A stretch of 64,000 nucleotides of DNA from Bradyrhizobium sp. (GTDB lineage: Bacteria > Pseudomonadota > Alphaproteobacteria > Rhizobiales > Xanthobacteraceae), in contig NZ_JALHLP010000017.1 in NCBI RefSeq assembly GCF_022844465.1, forward strand, positions 1,123 through 65,122, in the 5' to 3' direction. A program made the position numbers and the translations under genes. Numbering within the stretch: position 1 is the stretch's first letter; each line of letters begins with the position of its first letter. The notes under the pieces were generated by a model. It worked only from the letters and a program-made list of their open reading frames with translations, had not been told where the DNA came from and did no database searches. Below, in pieces: positions 56,226 through 64,000 of this stretch.

Positions 56226-56733
56226 GCAAGTCGATCATCTGCTCGACGGCCTGAAGCCGAGAATCCTGATTTTCGACGAATTCCACAATGCGCTGCGCGG
56301 TCGATCGCGCGACGTGGAGGCGGTGCTGGCGTTCCTGCGTCGGATCGGCCGTCAGTTCGACATTTCGCCGGTTCTGATCGGTGAGGTCGCAGTGTACGAT
56401 TTCATCAACGCGACCGACGAAATGGCGAGCCGGTTCGAACTGCTCGCCGCGCCGCGATGGCGCTACGATGACGAATTCCTCACGTTGCTCGACAGTCTCG
56501 AAAGCGCCCTGCCGCTCGCGCGCCGCTCTGATCTTTCCGACGAGCAACTGGCGCGCGAGATCTTCCGGCTTTCGGAAGGGTTGATCGGCGAGATCGTGGC
56601 GGTCGTCACGGCAGCGGCGGTCGCGGCGGCGGGGTCCGGCGCGGAGCGGATCACCCGGGCCTCGATCGACGCGCTGGATTACGTCCCGGTGTCGCGCCGC
56701 CGCCGTGCGCGGCTGCGGGAGGGTCTGCTGTGA
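55855..56733 (+). CDS. tniB: TniB AAA+ ATPase, module 1
   Basis: The target-selection ATPase partner of TniA (TnsC-like). Walker A is GPYANGKTMIAERF and Walker B ILIFDEFHNALRG. ATG 55855 gives 292 residues and sits 4 bases after the VEDW codons of tniA; the frame is open farther upstream. Four-base GTGA overlap with tniQ. Confidence 0.85.
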   Translation: MADHLLDHVRPYLDRSLEDRIAYIEAPRWIGHHLATQALERLNALLSRSSSLRTRGLMLVGPYANGKTMIAERFAVAHLKACETQRVWVVQTREGAGLAHFYASILRAFRAPAGNSRDVGRKGEQVDHLLDGLKPRILIFDEFHNALRGRSRDVEAVLAFLRRIGRQFDISPVLIGEVAVYDFINATDEMASRFELLAAPRWRYDDEFLTLLDSLESALPLARRSDLSDEQLAREIFRLSEGLIGEIVAVVTAAAVAAAGSGAERITRASIDALDYVPVSRRRRARLREGLL

Positions 56734-57764
56734 GCCGCGAGACGGGCTTCGCGATCGAGATCCGCGAACGATACCAGGATGTCGCCGGGGATCGTTGGCC
56801 GGCGGCCGTCGACCCGCAACCCGACGAATTGCTGTCGAGCTGGCTCTATCGCCTGGCGGTCGCGAACGGCGTCGCGCCGCGGTCTTTCGCCGGCGTGCTG
56901 GGGTTTTGTGGCGGGATGTGGTCGGCCCGCCTCGATCTGCGGCTTCCCGAGGACCTCGCGGCCTGGCTCGGCGCTCGGACGGGCGTTGCGTCCGAGGCGA
57001 TATCGGCGATGGTGATGTCGGATGGGGCGTTGACGCCGCTTCTGCTGCCCTTGCGCGAGACCGCGCGCCGGAGCCGTTCGACCTGGATCCAGTATTGCGC
57101 TTTGTGTCTTGCCAATGATCGCGCTCCCTATTTTCGGCGGTCCTGGCGGCTCGCCTCGCGGATTTCCTGCTTCCGGCATGGCTGCGGCCTGCGGGACCGA
57201 TGTCCCGCCTGCCGCGGCGGGATAGCGCCATTCGCTCAGACGGACTTGATCCCGCACCAAGTCTGCGCGCGCTGCGGTTTCGACCTGCGCGGCGCGGCCA
57301 TGATATTCGTCGAGGCGGCAGCGCGGCGGCTGGAGCGGTCGATCGACGACATCTGCAAGGCGGAAATTGCCAAGAGTTCGTCGGCGATCCATGAATGGGT
57401 CGCGCTTCTGCTGCGCGCGCCCGCCGTCGCCGGCGTCGGCTCCGGTCGGCCGCTCGCCAACCTGTCGACCTCGGCGCGCATCCGTTGCTTCGAGCGGCTC
57501 GCGCAAAGGGCCGACGATGGGCCTGTCGATGCTGTCGCCCGGCGCCGTCGACCAACCCTGGCCGCAGGCGGCCGTGACGGGTTGATCGGGCGTCTCGTGG
57601 ATTTCGTCGATCAGCACCAGCGATTGCCGCGGTCTGCGCGGGCACAACCGCCTGGCGTCGACCTCGCGGCTTTGCTGGCGGCCTATGGTTGCGCCGTTCG
57701 CCGCGGCTCGCGCTCGACGCGTCGCGGCGCCAACGACGGCGCACTCAAGAGTCTGGCGGCCTGA
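56730..57764 (+). CDS. tniQ: TniQ family protein, module 1
   Basis: The transposition accessory factor with the TniQ start QPDELLSSWLYRLAVANG, then a zinc-finger region with QYCALCLAND, FRHGCGLRDRCPACRGG and HQVCARCGFDL. It has 344 residues with GTG start. TniQ links the TniA/TniB complex to target choice in Tn5053 and, in CRISPR-associated Tn7, to the guide complex. Convergent with RHE_PE00001 copy 2, 62 bases apart. Confidence 0.85.
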   Translation: MSRETGFAIEIRERYQDVAGDRWPAAVDPQPDELLSSWLYRLAVANGVAPRSFAGVLGFCGGMWSARLDLRLPEDLAAWLGARTGVASEAISAMVMSDGALTPLLLPLRETARRSRSTWIQYCALCLANDRAPYFRRSWRLASRISCFRHGCGLRDRCPACRGGIAPFAQTDLIPHQVCARCGFDLRGAAMIFVEAAARRLERSIDDICKAEIAKSSSAIHEWVALLLRAPAVAGVGSGRPLANLSTSARIRCFERLAQRADDGPVDAVARRRRPTLAAGGRDGLIGRLVDFVDQHQRLPRSARAQPPGVDLAALLAAYGCAVRRGSRSTRRGANDGALKSLAA

Positions 57765-57826
57765 TCGAAGACGACGCCCGGCGCGTCGCGGGGTCGTCGG
57801 CGCGAAGGGAGCAGGATCCAGCGCGC

Positions 57827-58960
57827 TCACAAGACGCCCCACGCCCGATACCGTCCCCTTCCTGTCGCCTCACGTAAGGCGAGTTCGGCGACGAGGTTCT
57901 GCGCGGCGCGCGGGGTGACGCCGAGCGCCTTGCCGATCATGCCGGCTGAGACCAGCGGCCGTGAGATCACGAACTCGATCAGTTCCGGTAGCCGGGAGGT
58001 GGAGCGGCGGCCGTCGAGTTTGCGCAGCAGCACCGTGCGGGCGAGGAGCCAACGGTCGTGCTGCTTGAGGCCCTCCTCCGCCGCCGCGGCGATGGTTTCG
58101 AGCTCGGCGACGATGCGCGCACAGGCGTCGCGGCTTCGCCGCCGTTCGCGTGGCACGGCTTTCGCGCCCCCGGCCAGACACGGCAAATGGGCGCGGGCTT
58201 TATCGCGGTCGCGCAGCACAGCGGCGGCGAGCAGGCGGCCGAGGCCGGGCGCGCGCTGCAGCGGCTCGATCGCACTCCAGGCCTCGTGGGCGAGCGCAGC
58301 GGCGAGAGTCGGCGGCATATCGCGGGTCTCGTCGACGACGGCGCGCCATTGCATGAGGCGCGCGTCCTCGTCCCAGTCGAGGTCGTAGACGAGCGGATCG
58401 CGTTCGCCGGCCGACGCGGCGGGGGGCCGCCGTTCGCCGGCGAGGGTTCTGTCGGCCTGGGCAATGGCCGCATCGACCGAGGCGAACAATTCGGCAAACT
58501 CGCCGTCCTTGGCGAGCGGCGGCTCGAACGCCGGCTCCGTCTCGTCGCCGTCGTCGTCGGGCTCCGGGTATTCGACCTGGGGATGCCTTGGGTCCGACTC
58601 CCCTTCCCTGCCGCGCAGCGCCTCGAGACCGGTGGGCGACAGCGCCCAACCGGGCGCGGCGTCGGCAATGCGCCGGCGCGAGCGCAACACCGTATGGGCG
58701 CGCGTGAGTTCGTGGGTGGGCGCGCGGATGTCCATGCCGGCGTCGTGCAGCACAAGGTCTTCGATATGAACGAGCTCACCCTCGAGCCAGAGTGCGGCGA
58801 CCGCGTCGACGAAGTGGGTTCTGGCGATCCAGCCGTCGCGGATCGGGCTCGTTCGCAACCGCTCGTCGAGACGCGCCAGTGCGTCTTCGGCGCGGGCGAG
58901 CGGTCGGGCGAGCTCGGGCCATGACAGCGAATCGGGAAGGCGAGCACTTAAGGTGGGCAT
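57827..58960 (-). CDS. RHE_PE00001 family protein (DUF1612 + HTH), copy 2
   Basis: 377 residues, clearly paralogous to the protein at 52993-54099: same DUF1612 block (ALWLEGELVHIEDLVLHD, DIRAPTHELTRAHTV), acidic linker of different sequence (EYPEPDDDGDETEPAFE) and the same HTH end (SRPLVSAGMIGKALGVTPRA, LALREATGRGRYRAWGVL). It is intact. It is transcribed towards tniQ; its 5' flank carries TTTTCCGCTAA repeats and other inverted repeats. Function unknown; DNA binding is inferred. Confidence 0.8.
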   Translation of the reverse strand: MPTLSARLPDSLSWPELARPLARAEDALARLDERLRTSPIRDGWIARTHFVDAVAALWLEGELVHIEDLVLHDAGMDIRAPTHELTRAHTVLRSRRRIADAAPGWALSPTGLEALRGREGESDPRHPQVEYPEPDDDGDETEPAFEPPLAKDGEFAELFASVDAAIAQADRTLAGERRPPAASAGERDPLVYDLDWDEDARLMQWRAVVDETRDMPPTLAAALAHEAWSAIEPLQRAPGLGRLLAAAVLRDRDKARAHLPCLAGGAKAVPRERRRSRDACARIVAELETIAAAAEEGLKQHDRWLLARTVLLRKLDGRRSTSRLPELIEFVISRPLVSAGMIGKALGVTPRAAQNLVAELALREATGRGRYRAWGVL

Positions 58961-59751
58961 CGGGTGGCCGGTTTGGAGAGGCGAGGATCGCTCATGAAGG
59001 TCTTTCCGAAGATTCCGAGGACCGGGGTCGAAATGTCAGGTGGATCAAAGCGCTGTTGGAGACCCGCTGAAACCGCAAGCGGAAAAGCATGCGCCGATTT
59101 TCCGCTAAGCGTTGCAAATTGAAATCGGTAACGGAAAGCGACATCAGCGCGACAAATGGCCGGCCAGGGCAGCGGATGCGGGATCTGGTAGCCGGAAGGC
59201 AAGATCTTGATAACCCTAACAGGAATCTCCGAAACGGAAGCTAACACGACGTTTGCTTCCGTCATAGCGAGGCCATGCACACCACGTGTGTCACTATCGA
59301 TAACCATCGCTTATCGATAGTTATAGACCACACGGCGCAAATCAGCGATGTCGCTCGGCCGAGATGGCTGGATTGGCTCGAAACCACGCGGTTTTTCGAC
59401 GTTTCCGACCCAAAATCGCCGGATTCCTTGTCTCAATTGAGCGGACGCCTCGCCTCAGATTGCTGGACTCCCGTCTTGCCGGGCCTCTGGTCGCGCCGCG
59501 GGCCCGCCTATAGGCGCCCCCGTACGTCGGTTCGACGACTTCTTTGCGCGCCAGCCGCTGAAATAGGCCCATTTCCCCTCAGAAGCCCACAGGCGGCCAT
59601 TCTGGCCTCGCCGGTGGCTAGGCCCTCCGAAGCGCCCGATCGGCCTCCATGACTCGCTCAAGCGGTCGATAAAACACGTCTGCAAAGGACCGTTTCCTAA
59701 TGCCTGCCGATACTGTACAAACCGGCCAAAAGGACCCCGGAAAACACCCCT
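58961..59751. other. Repeat-rich spacer between tni module 1 and the resolvase
   Basis: About 790 bases with no supportable gene but several inverted repeats: AGCGGAAAA/TTTTCCGCT (59078-59086 and 59098-59106), ACGGAAGC/GCTTCCGT (59234-59241 and 59255-59262), and the perfect ACTATCGATAA - 7 bases - TTATCGATAGT at 59293-59321. The stretch is a likely place for a res site, transposon ends or both. An open frame at 59275-59652 has no family features. Confidence 0.5.
59293..59321. repeat. Perfect 11-7-11 inverted repeat
   Basis: ACTATCGATAA, spacer CCATCGC, TTATCGATAGT. Eleven-base arms round a seven-base centre resemble a recombinase core or a dimer operator. It is A/T-rich against a G/C-rich background and lies 430 bases before the serine resolvase gene. 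Confidence 0.6.
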
Positions 59752-60684
59752 ATGGCCGCACCAAATGCCTCCCCTCCCCGGCCGATCCGCGGTTTGGTCG
59801 GCTACGCACGGGTTTCGACCGAGGATCAGGCGACCGACGCCCAAGTCGACGAACTGCACGCCGCCGGGTGCCGGACCATTCACCGGGAGCACGGCTCCGG
59901 CGCCTCCCGGGCCCGGCCGGTGCTGGCCCGCCTGATGCGCGAGATCGGCGCCGGCGACGTGCTGGTCGTGGTCCGCCTCGACCGCCTGGCACGCTCGGTC
60001 AGCCACCTGCTCTCGGTCATCGAGGACCTTGAGACGCGCGGAGCGCACTTCCGGTCGCTGCGCGACCCGATCGACACCTCGACGCCGCAGGGCATGTTCT
60101 CGCTGCAGGTGCTGGGCGCCGTCGCCCAGCTCGAGCGCGCCTTGATCGCGGAGCGGACCAAAGCCGGAATGAAGGCCGCGATGGCGCGGGGCAAGCTGCC
60201 GGGCAATCCAGGCCTGCGCGAGCGGCGCCCCGAGGCGATCCGCGCGGCTTCGGCGGCGCGGCAACAGGTCTATATCGGCGACCTGATTGCTTCGGCGTCG
60301 ACCTGGCTGCCGACGGTGCAGCGGATGCGACCCCAGCACAGCTGGGACGACGTGGTGCGGGTGCTGAACCATCAGGGGCAGAGCTGGACCATCGAGAAGC
60401 TCCGCCGCGCCGTGCATCGGCTGGTGCGCGAAAAGATCGCTGCGCCGGAATTGATCAAGCGATCGCCGCGGCGACCCCCGCAGGACCGGCTGATGACGCT
60501 GGTCGCCGGCATCGCGATCGCCGATCCGAACCTCAGCCTGCGCGAGATCGCGGCTCAACTGGAGCGGATGCGCGAACGAACCCCGCGCGGTGGCCGACAG
60601 TGGGCGGCCTCGTCCGTGAAGGCCTTGCTGGACCAGGCGCGGCGTCTTGGACTGGCGGTGCACGATCCAGCGTCTGGGCCATAA
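59752..60684 (+). CDS. Serine recombinase (TniR-like resolvase)
   Basis: 310 residues. The resolvase catalytic domain has LVGYARVSTEDQ (nucleophile Ser), GAGDVLVVVRLDRLARSVSHL and SPQGMFSLQVLGAVAQLERALI-type core with AERTKAGMKAAMARG; a longer C-terminal region with helix-turn-helix character follows. It probably resolves cointegrates of the neighbouring Tni element. Its 3' end overlaps the convergent tniQ of module 2 by 152 bases, unusual for two functional genes. Confidence 0.85.
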   Translation: MAAPNASPPRPIRGLVGYARVSTEDQATDAQVDELHAAGCRTIHREHGSGASRARPVLARLMREIGAGDVLVVVRLDRLARSVSHLLSVIEDLETRGAHFRSLRDPIDTSTPQGMFSLQVLGAVAQLERALIAERTKAGMKAAMARGKLPGNPGLRERRPEAIRAASAARQQVYIGDLIASASTWLPTVQRMRPQHSWDDVVRVLNHQGQSWTIEKLRRAVHRLVREKIAAPELIKRSPRRPPQDRLMTLVAGIAIADPNLSLREIAAQLERMRERTPRGGRQWAASSVKALLDQARRLGLAVHDPASGP

Positions 60685-61777
60685 GCCGGCCGAGCAACCG
60701 CTGCCGGGCAGCTATCGATTGGCCTTGGATCTGCCTCCAACTCGCGAGGATAGCCTCGGCCATGGCGCGGTATTCGGCCGCGTCGCGCAACTTCCTCCTT
60801 CTTGTTGGTGCCGCGGCAACCCGGATCGGTGCTCGACGCGTTGCCGCCTCGCGTGGTGAACCGCCGGTCCATTCGAGCAACCGCTCGATGCTGACCGGCG
60901 GCGGCCCGAAATCGCGCCGGGCGTCGGCGAGATCGAGCAGTTGAGCGACCGCGATCAGCGTCGCCATGCGCCACCCCAGCGGGATTGTTGCCAGCGGCTC
61001 GTTGCGATCGACCTGGGCTTCCACCGACGGCAGCGGCCGGCCTGTGAGAACGCTGGCAATGAAAGGCGTCAAGCTTCCGCCGCGGCCGTGGGGCGCGGTC
61101 CAAAGCAGGCGCGCGACGCGCATCAGGTCGTCGGCGACCGATGATGTGTTGTCGATCGCGTCGCCGAGGCCGCCCGACAAAGCGCTCAGGGTCTCCCGGA
61201 AGCGGGAATTGGCAATTGCGGCCGACGCGCGCGGGCTGCGAACCACGCGAGCGCAACGGACACAGACCACGCGCGCATCCTGATCACAGGTCCCAAATCG
61301 CCACCCTGTGCTGCTCAGGCAGTGCGGGCACATCTCTGCCAAGACGCGGTCGTGCCGGCTGCATGTTAAGGTCTCGACGAGCGCCCAGGCCCGGCGGATA
61401 TGATGGTCGCCGCCGGCACCCGCGTCTTCATCGAGACAAGCCACGCAAACCGGCGTCCGAAAGGCTCCTGCCTGGGTCCCCTCCCCCCACACGTAGCAAC
61501 CTTGAGGTCTCGATCTCCCGGATAGCATAAGTGCGCGGAGGGCTCCGTGGTCGATCCGGCACGCGCTTGCCCACGCGCTGATCTGCGCGGCGTCCGGCGC
61601 GAAATCGCGTTCCGCGAACCGTGCCACGCGGCCGCTATCGGGTTTTGCGCCGAGCAGGGCGGCCAGTCCGTCGCTGGAGAGCCCGTATCGGCAAGCGACA
61701 CGCCCCTGCCACGAAGACAGCAATTCGCCCCCGATCGGTCTGGGCGCAATCGGCAGCACGCGCTGATCTTGGATCAT
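60533..61777 (-). CDS. tniQ: TniQ family protein, module 2
   Basis: 414 residues. TniQ features: GGELLSSWQGRVACRYGLS at the start and zinc-ligand pairs in TPVCVACLDED, CSRHDRVLAEMCPHCLS and ARVVCVRCARVVR. It is only distantly similar to module 1 tniQ. ATGA overlap with tniB. The C-terminal Pro/Arg-rich tail is antisense to the resolvase end and may be extra. Confidence 0.82.
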   Translation of the reverse strand: MIQDQRVLPIAPRPIGGELLSSWQGRVACRYGLSSDGLAALLGAKPDSGRVARFAERDFAPDAAQISAWASACRIDHGALRALMLSGRSRPQGCYVWGEGTQAGAFRTPVCVACLDEDAGAGGDHHIRRAWALVETLTCSRHDRVLAEMCPHCLSSTGWRFGTCDQDARVVCVRCARVVRSPRASAAIANSRFRETLSALSGGLGDAIDNTSSVADDLMRVARLLWTAPHGRGGSLTPFIASVLTGRPLPSVEAQVDRNEPLATIPLGWRMATLIAVAQLLDLADARRDFGPPPVSIERLLEWTGGSPREAATRRAPIRVAAAPTRRRKLRDAAEYRAMAEAILASWRQIQGQSIAARQRLLGRLMAQTLDRAPPVQDAAPGPARPSRTRPPTVGHRAGFVRASAPVEPRSRAG

Positions 61778-62691
61778 GCCACGCCTCGCCGCTGCAGCCG
61801 CGTCTCAACGGTGCGCGTCATCGCGACCAGCGGAAGCACCAGCTCATCGGTGTCAAAGCTGTCCGGATTGATGCATTCCACCCCGGAACGGATCGCCTCG
61901 ACCGCCACCGTCTCGATCAGGCGGAAGATTCGGACCGTGACCCCACCGGTCAATTCGAGCACGCGCTTGCGGACGGCCGTGGTTTCCAGGGCCGATGGGC
62001 GCCGCAGCGGCAGGATTGTCGCCAGGCTCGCCAGCAGCTGCGTCAGATGCCCATCATTGGTCGAGCGCCGAAGCTGCAAGGCTTCGAAGCGCTCCGCCAA
62101 TTGGGGGTCGGTGAGCAGCGCCTGGCGGGCGAGATCCGTCCCGGCGCAGACCAGCGGCACCCTGAGGTCATTGGCCAGAAACCGGATGACGTTGAGAAAG
62201 ATCCGCTGCTGTCGGAAGCTGCCGGCGAGCATGGCGTGAATCTCGTCGATGATCAGCATGCGGGCGCCCATGGTGCGCAACAGCCCGCGGCAGATTTCCT
62301 TTTGCCGATGCGCCGCGCCGTCAATCGGCCCCGGAGCGCCCAGCGCGGCCAGCAATTCGCTGTAAACGTCACGTTCGACCGGTTCAGCCGGCATCTGCAT
62401 GGCGACCACTGGCATGCTCGTGACCCCGGTGCCCATGTCGAACCGCGCCGGATGATCGCGCAGGAATTTGCGGATGATCTTGGTCTTGCCCATGCCGGTG
62501 TCGCCGTAAAGCAGCAGGCAGGGCATGCGATCGCGTGGCGGATAGGCCAGGAGATCATCGAGCCGCGCGAGCGCCATCCGGGCTTGATCGAGATCCAACC
62601 ACCGATCCGCCCTGATCCAGGCGATCCGCTCCGCGTCAGCGAGAGCAGCATAACCGCGATAGGCCGGCAGCAAGTGGGCATAGTCGGTCAT
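61774..62691 (-). CDS. tniB: TniB AAA+ ATPase, module 2
   Basis: 305 residues with Walker A LLYGDTGMGKTKIIRKF and Walker B MLIIDEIHAMLAG. ATG 62691 overlaps the tniA stop (ATGA) and has GAGGAG upstream, so it is preferred to GTG 62697. It differs in sequence from module 1 TniB, so the two modules are not recent duplicates. Confidence 0.87.
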   Translation of the reverse strand: MTDYAHLLPAYRGYAALADAERIAWIRADRWLDLDQARMALARLDDLLAYPPRDRMPCLLLYGDTGMGKTKIIRKFLRDHPARFDMGTGVTSMPVVAMQMPAEPVERDVYSELLAALGAPGPIDGAAHRQKEICRGLLRTMGARMLIIDEIHAMLAGSFRQQRIFLNVIRFLANDLRVPLVCAGTDLARQALLTDPQLAERFEALQLRRSTNDGHLTQLLASLATILPLRRPSALETTAVRKRVLELTGGVTVRIFRLIETVAVEAIRSGVECINPDSFDTDELVLPLVAMTRTVETRLQRRGVA

Positions 62692-64000
62692 GACCACTCC
62701 TCGACCGCCAGCAGGGTCAGATGCCCCGGCTCAGCTTCAGGGCGGCAGGCGATCGCGGTCGATCCGATGTCCCGCTCCGCGGCAACAAGTGATCGATGGC
62801 GCCGTTCGACCTGGCGGCGCGCCGATTTAGTGGCCGATGCGGCACCCTCAAGGAGATTACGCTGCGCCTCGATCGTGTCGAAGATCAACTGTTCGTCGGT
62901 GAGCCGCACGCCCCGCTGTTTGAGCGCGGCCAAGGCAAACCGGTGTTCGCCGAGCGTGATCCGTGGTCGCCGCAGATCGGCATACCGGACCGGCCAATGC
63001 ACCCCATCCGGCCCCTCGACGAAGACGCAGGACAAGTCGCGCGGATCGAATTTGATTCGCAGCCGGCGATCGAGACGTCCCGCCCACGGGCTCAGCACGT
63101 CATCCCAGTAGCGCAATCCGAACAGGTGCAGTCCGTCACGGCGGATGCTGCGCTCCTCGAACGGCAGGAAGTCGTACAGGAACTGCTGTTCGTCATGCGG
63201 CCACCGGAGCGGCTCCCGCCGGCGGTCAACCGCATCCTGCCATGCAGCACCCGGAGGCAGGTGCAACCCGCGATGGACCTCAATGTGATATCGGCCGACG
63301 ATCTGAAGAGTGAGCCAACGTTCGAGTTCGTCGAGCGTCATCACGGCGTGATGTTCGGGATCGTAGTCGCCGCGCTCTGCGATCGAGCTGAAGGTCGTAC
63401 CCGGCAGCATATGGACCGCGCCCATCATGGTGCCGATCATCCGCTCGATATGACCGCCATAGTGCGGCGTCGCCACCGGCCGATGGATCAGCGAAATGCC
63501 GTGCTCGGCCGCCCCGCGCGCCAATGCCCGGCCGCGGAATTCTCGCGCGTTGTCGACATGGACGACGTCCGGCAGGCCCGACACGGGCCAATCGGTCCCG
63601 ATGCCGCGGGCTGCGAGCCAAGCCGGCTTCGGCATCACGGCATGATGCATCGCCAGGGCGACCGACGCCGACGACGGCGCTTCCAGGCTGAGATAGAACC
63701 CGGCCACCATCCGGCTCGCCACGTCGATCGCGAGCGTCAGCCACGGGCGCTGGATCGGCCGGCGATGCACGGCATCGACCACGAAGATATCGACGAGGGT
63801 GTGATCGATCTGGACGATATGGAGCGCGTGATCGGCCCGGTATTCCTGCACGACAGGTTTGAGGCGGTCGCGTACTGTCTTGCCGCCTTCGCGCCCGCTG
63901 ACAAGTCGGTGGCGATCGATCTGGTCGACCCGCGCACGAACGGCTTTCCAGGACGGGATCGCCAGCCCGCGCGCCCGGCACAGGTGCCGGACATGGTCAT
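62688..64000 (-). CDS. tniA: TniA/TnsB-like transposase, module 2 (partial)
   Basis: The frame is open to the window edge, so the N-terminus is missing. Catalytic residues are in VQIDHTLVD, VHVDNAREFRG and GHIERMIGTMM; the Mu-type C-terminal part has IKFDPRDLSCVFVEGPDG. Its end, AVEEWS, overlaps tniB by four bases, the normal arrangement that module 1 has apparently lost. Confidence 0.87.
   Translation of the reverse strand, partial: DHVRHLCRARGLAIPSWKAVRARVDQIDRHRLVSGREGGKTVRDRLKPVVQEYRADHALHIVQIDHTLVDIFVVDAVHRRPIQRPWLTLAIDVASRMVAGFYLSLEAPSSASVALAMHHAVMPKPAWLAARGIGTDWPVSGLPDVVHVDNAREFRGRALARGAAEHGISLIHRPVATPHYGGHIERMIGTMMGAVHMLPGTTFSSIAERGDYDPEHHAVMTLDELERWLTLQIVGRYHIEVHRGLHLPPGAAWQDAVDRRREPLRWPHDEQQFLYDFLPFEERSIRRDGLHLFGLRYWDDVLSPWAGRLDRRLRIKFDPRDLSCVFVEGPDGVHWPVRYADLRRPRITLGEHRFALAALKQRGVRLTDEQLIFDTIEAQRNLLEGAASATKSARRQVERRHRSLVAAERDIGSTAIACRPEAEPGHLTLLAVEEWS

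Noticed and set aside
56008..57744. 578-codon minus-strand frame across tniB and tniQ
   Set aside because: Arg/Ala-rich low-complexity translation opposite two genes with clear Walker and zinc-ligand motifs.
54177..57764. CRISPR-associated Tn7 system
   Set aside because: TniA, TniB and TniQ are present, but no cas gene, repeat array or guide-like repeat is visible, so it is better placed with Tn5053-like elements.
59455..60663. 402-codon minus-strand frame opposite the resolvase
   Set aside because: The plus-strand frame carries the YARVST and RLDRLAR resolvase motifs; the antisense frame shows none.
61621..63111. 496-codon plus-strand frame opposite tniB and tniA of module 2
   Set aside because: It is a shadow of genes with intact catalytic motifs and a normal ATGA overlap.

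Overview
The window looks like a chromosomal accessory region of an alphaproteobacterium, most likely from the Bradyrhizobium/Rhodopseudomonas/Afipia group. The reasons are high G+C, the aerobic CobG/CobN-type cobalamin route, biotin genes next to a GntR-type BioR regulator with TTATAGATAA-like boxes, and RHE_PE00001 (DUF1612) proteins, a family known from rhizobia. No tRNA, rRNA or CRISPR array was seen.

Layout. (1) 1-12.3 kb is a mobile and defence-like flank. It holds an integrase-core transposase element whose right end has cut into an ImmA/IrrE metallopeptidase gene, an unknown gene facing a double AbrB (MraZ-like) regulator, a hipBA toxin-antitoxin pair, an apparently frameshifted membrane protein, a DUF2130 coiled-coil protein, and an IS256-family element truncated by a complete IS3-family element. 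(2) 12.6-38 kb is a nearly complete aerobic vitamin B12 locus: cobC, btuF, cbiB, then cobQ-cobO-cobN-cobW-cobU-DUF1636 behind one cobalamin riboswitch, cobT-cobS on the other strand, then the ring-building operon cobF-G-H-I-J / cobL-E-M-A-B-bluB-phosphatase behind a second riboswitch with cobK inverted inside it, and cbtB-cbtA cobalt uptake. The chelatase partners cobS/cobT of CobN and the reductase cobR were not found. (3) 38.4-47.3 kb is a second vitamin block: bioB-panD-bioF-bioD-bioA plus panB on the minus strand, divergent from bioR with BioR boxes between them, then a Dabb protein and pabB-pabA.

(4) 47.3-64 kb is mobile and scrambled: a degenerate group II intron, pseudogene fragments, two tiny zinc-ribbon proteins, an AbiE type IV toxin-antitoxin pair, a DUF2285 protein of the kind that regulates rhizobial integrative elements, and two TniA-TniB-TniQ transposition modules. 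The first module (plus strand) is bracketed by two RHE_PE00001 paralogues. The second (minus strand, running off the window end) is paired with a serine resolvase. Short palindromes and a shared TTTTCCGCTAA motif lie between them.

Taken together, the metabolic cargo supplies B12, biotin, pantothenate precursors and aminodeoxychorismate (folate route), flanked on both sides by transposons, toxin-antitoxin genes and an integrative-element type regulator. The part I find most worth pursuing as a possible undescribed system is the RHE_PE00001/TniABQ arrangement with its palindromic sites at 49.4-59.4 kb.
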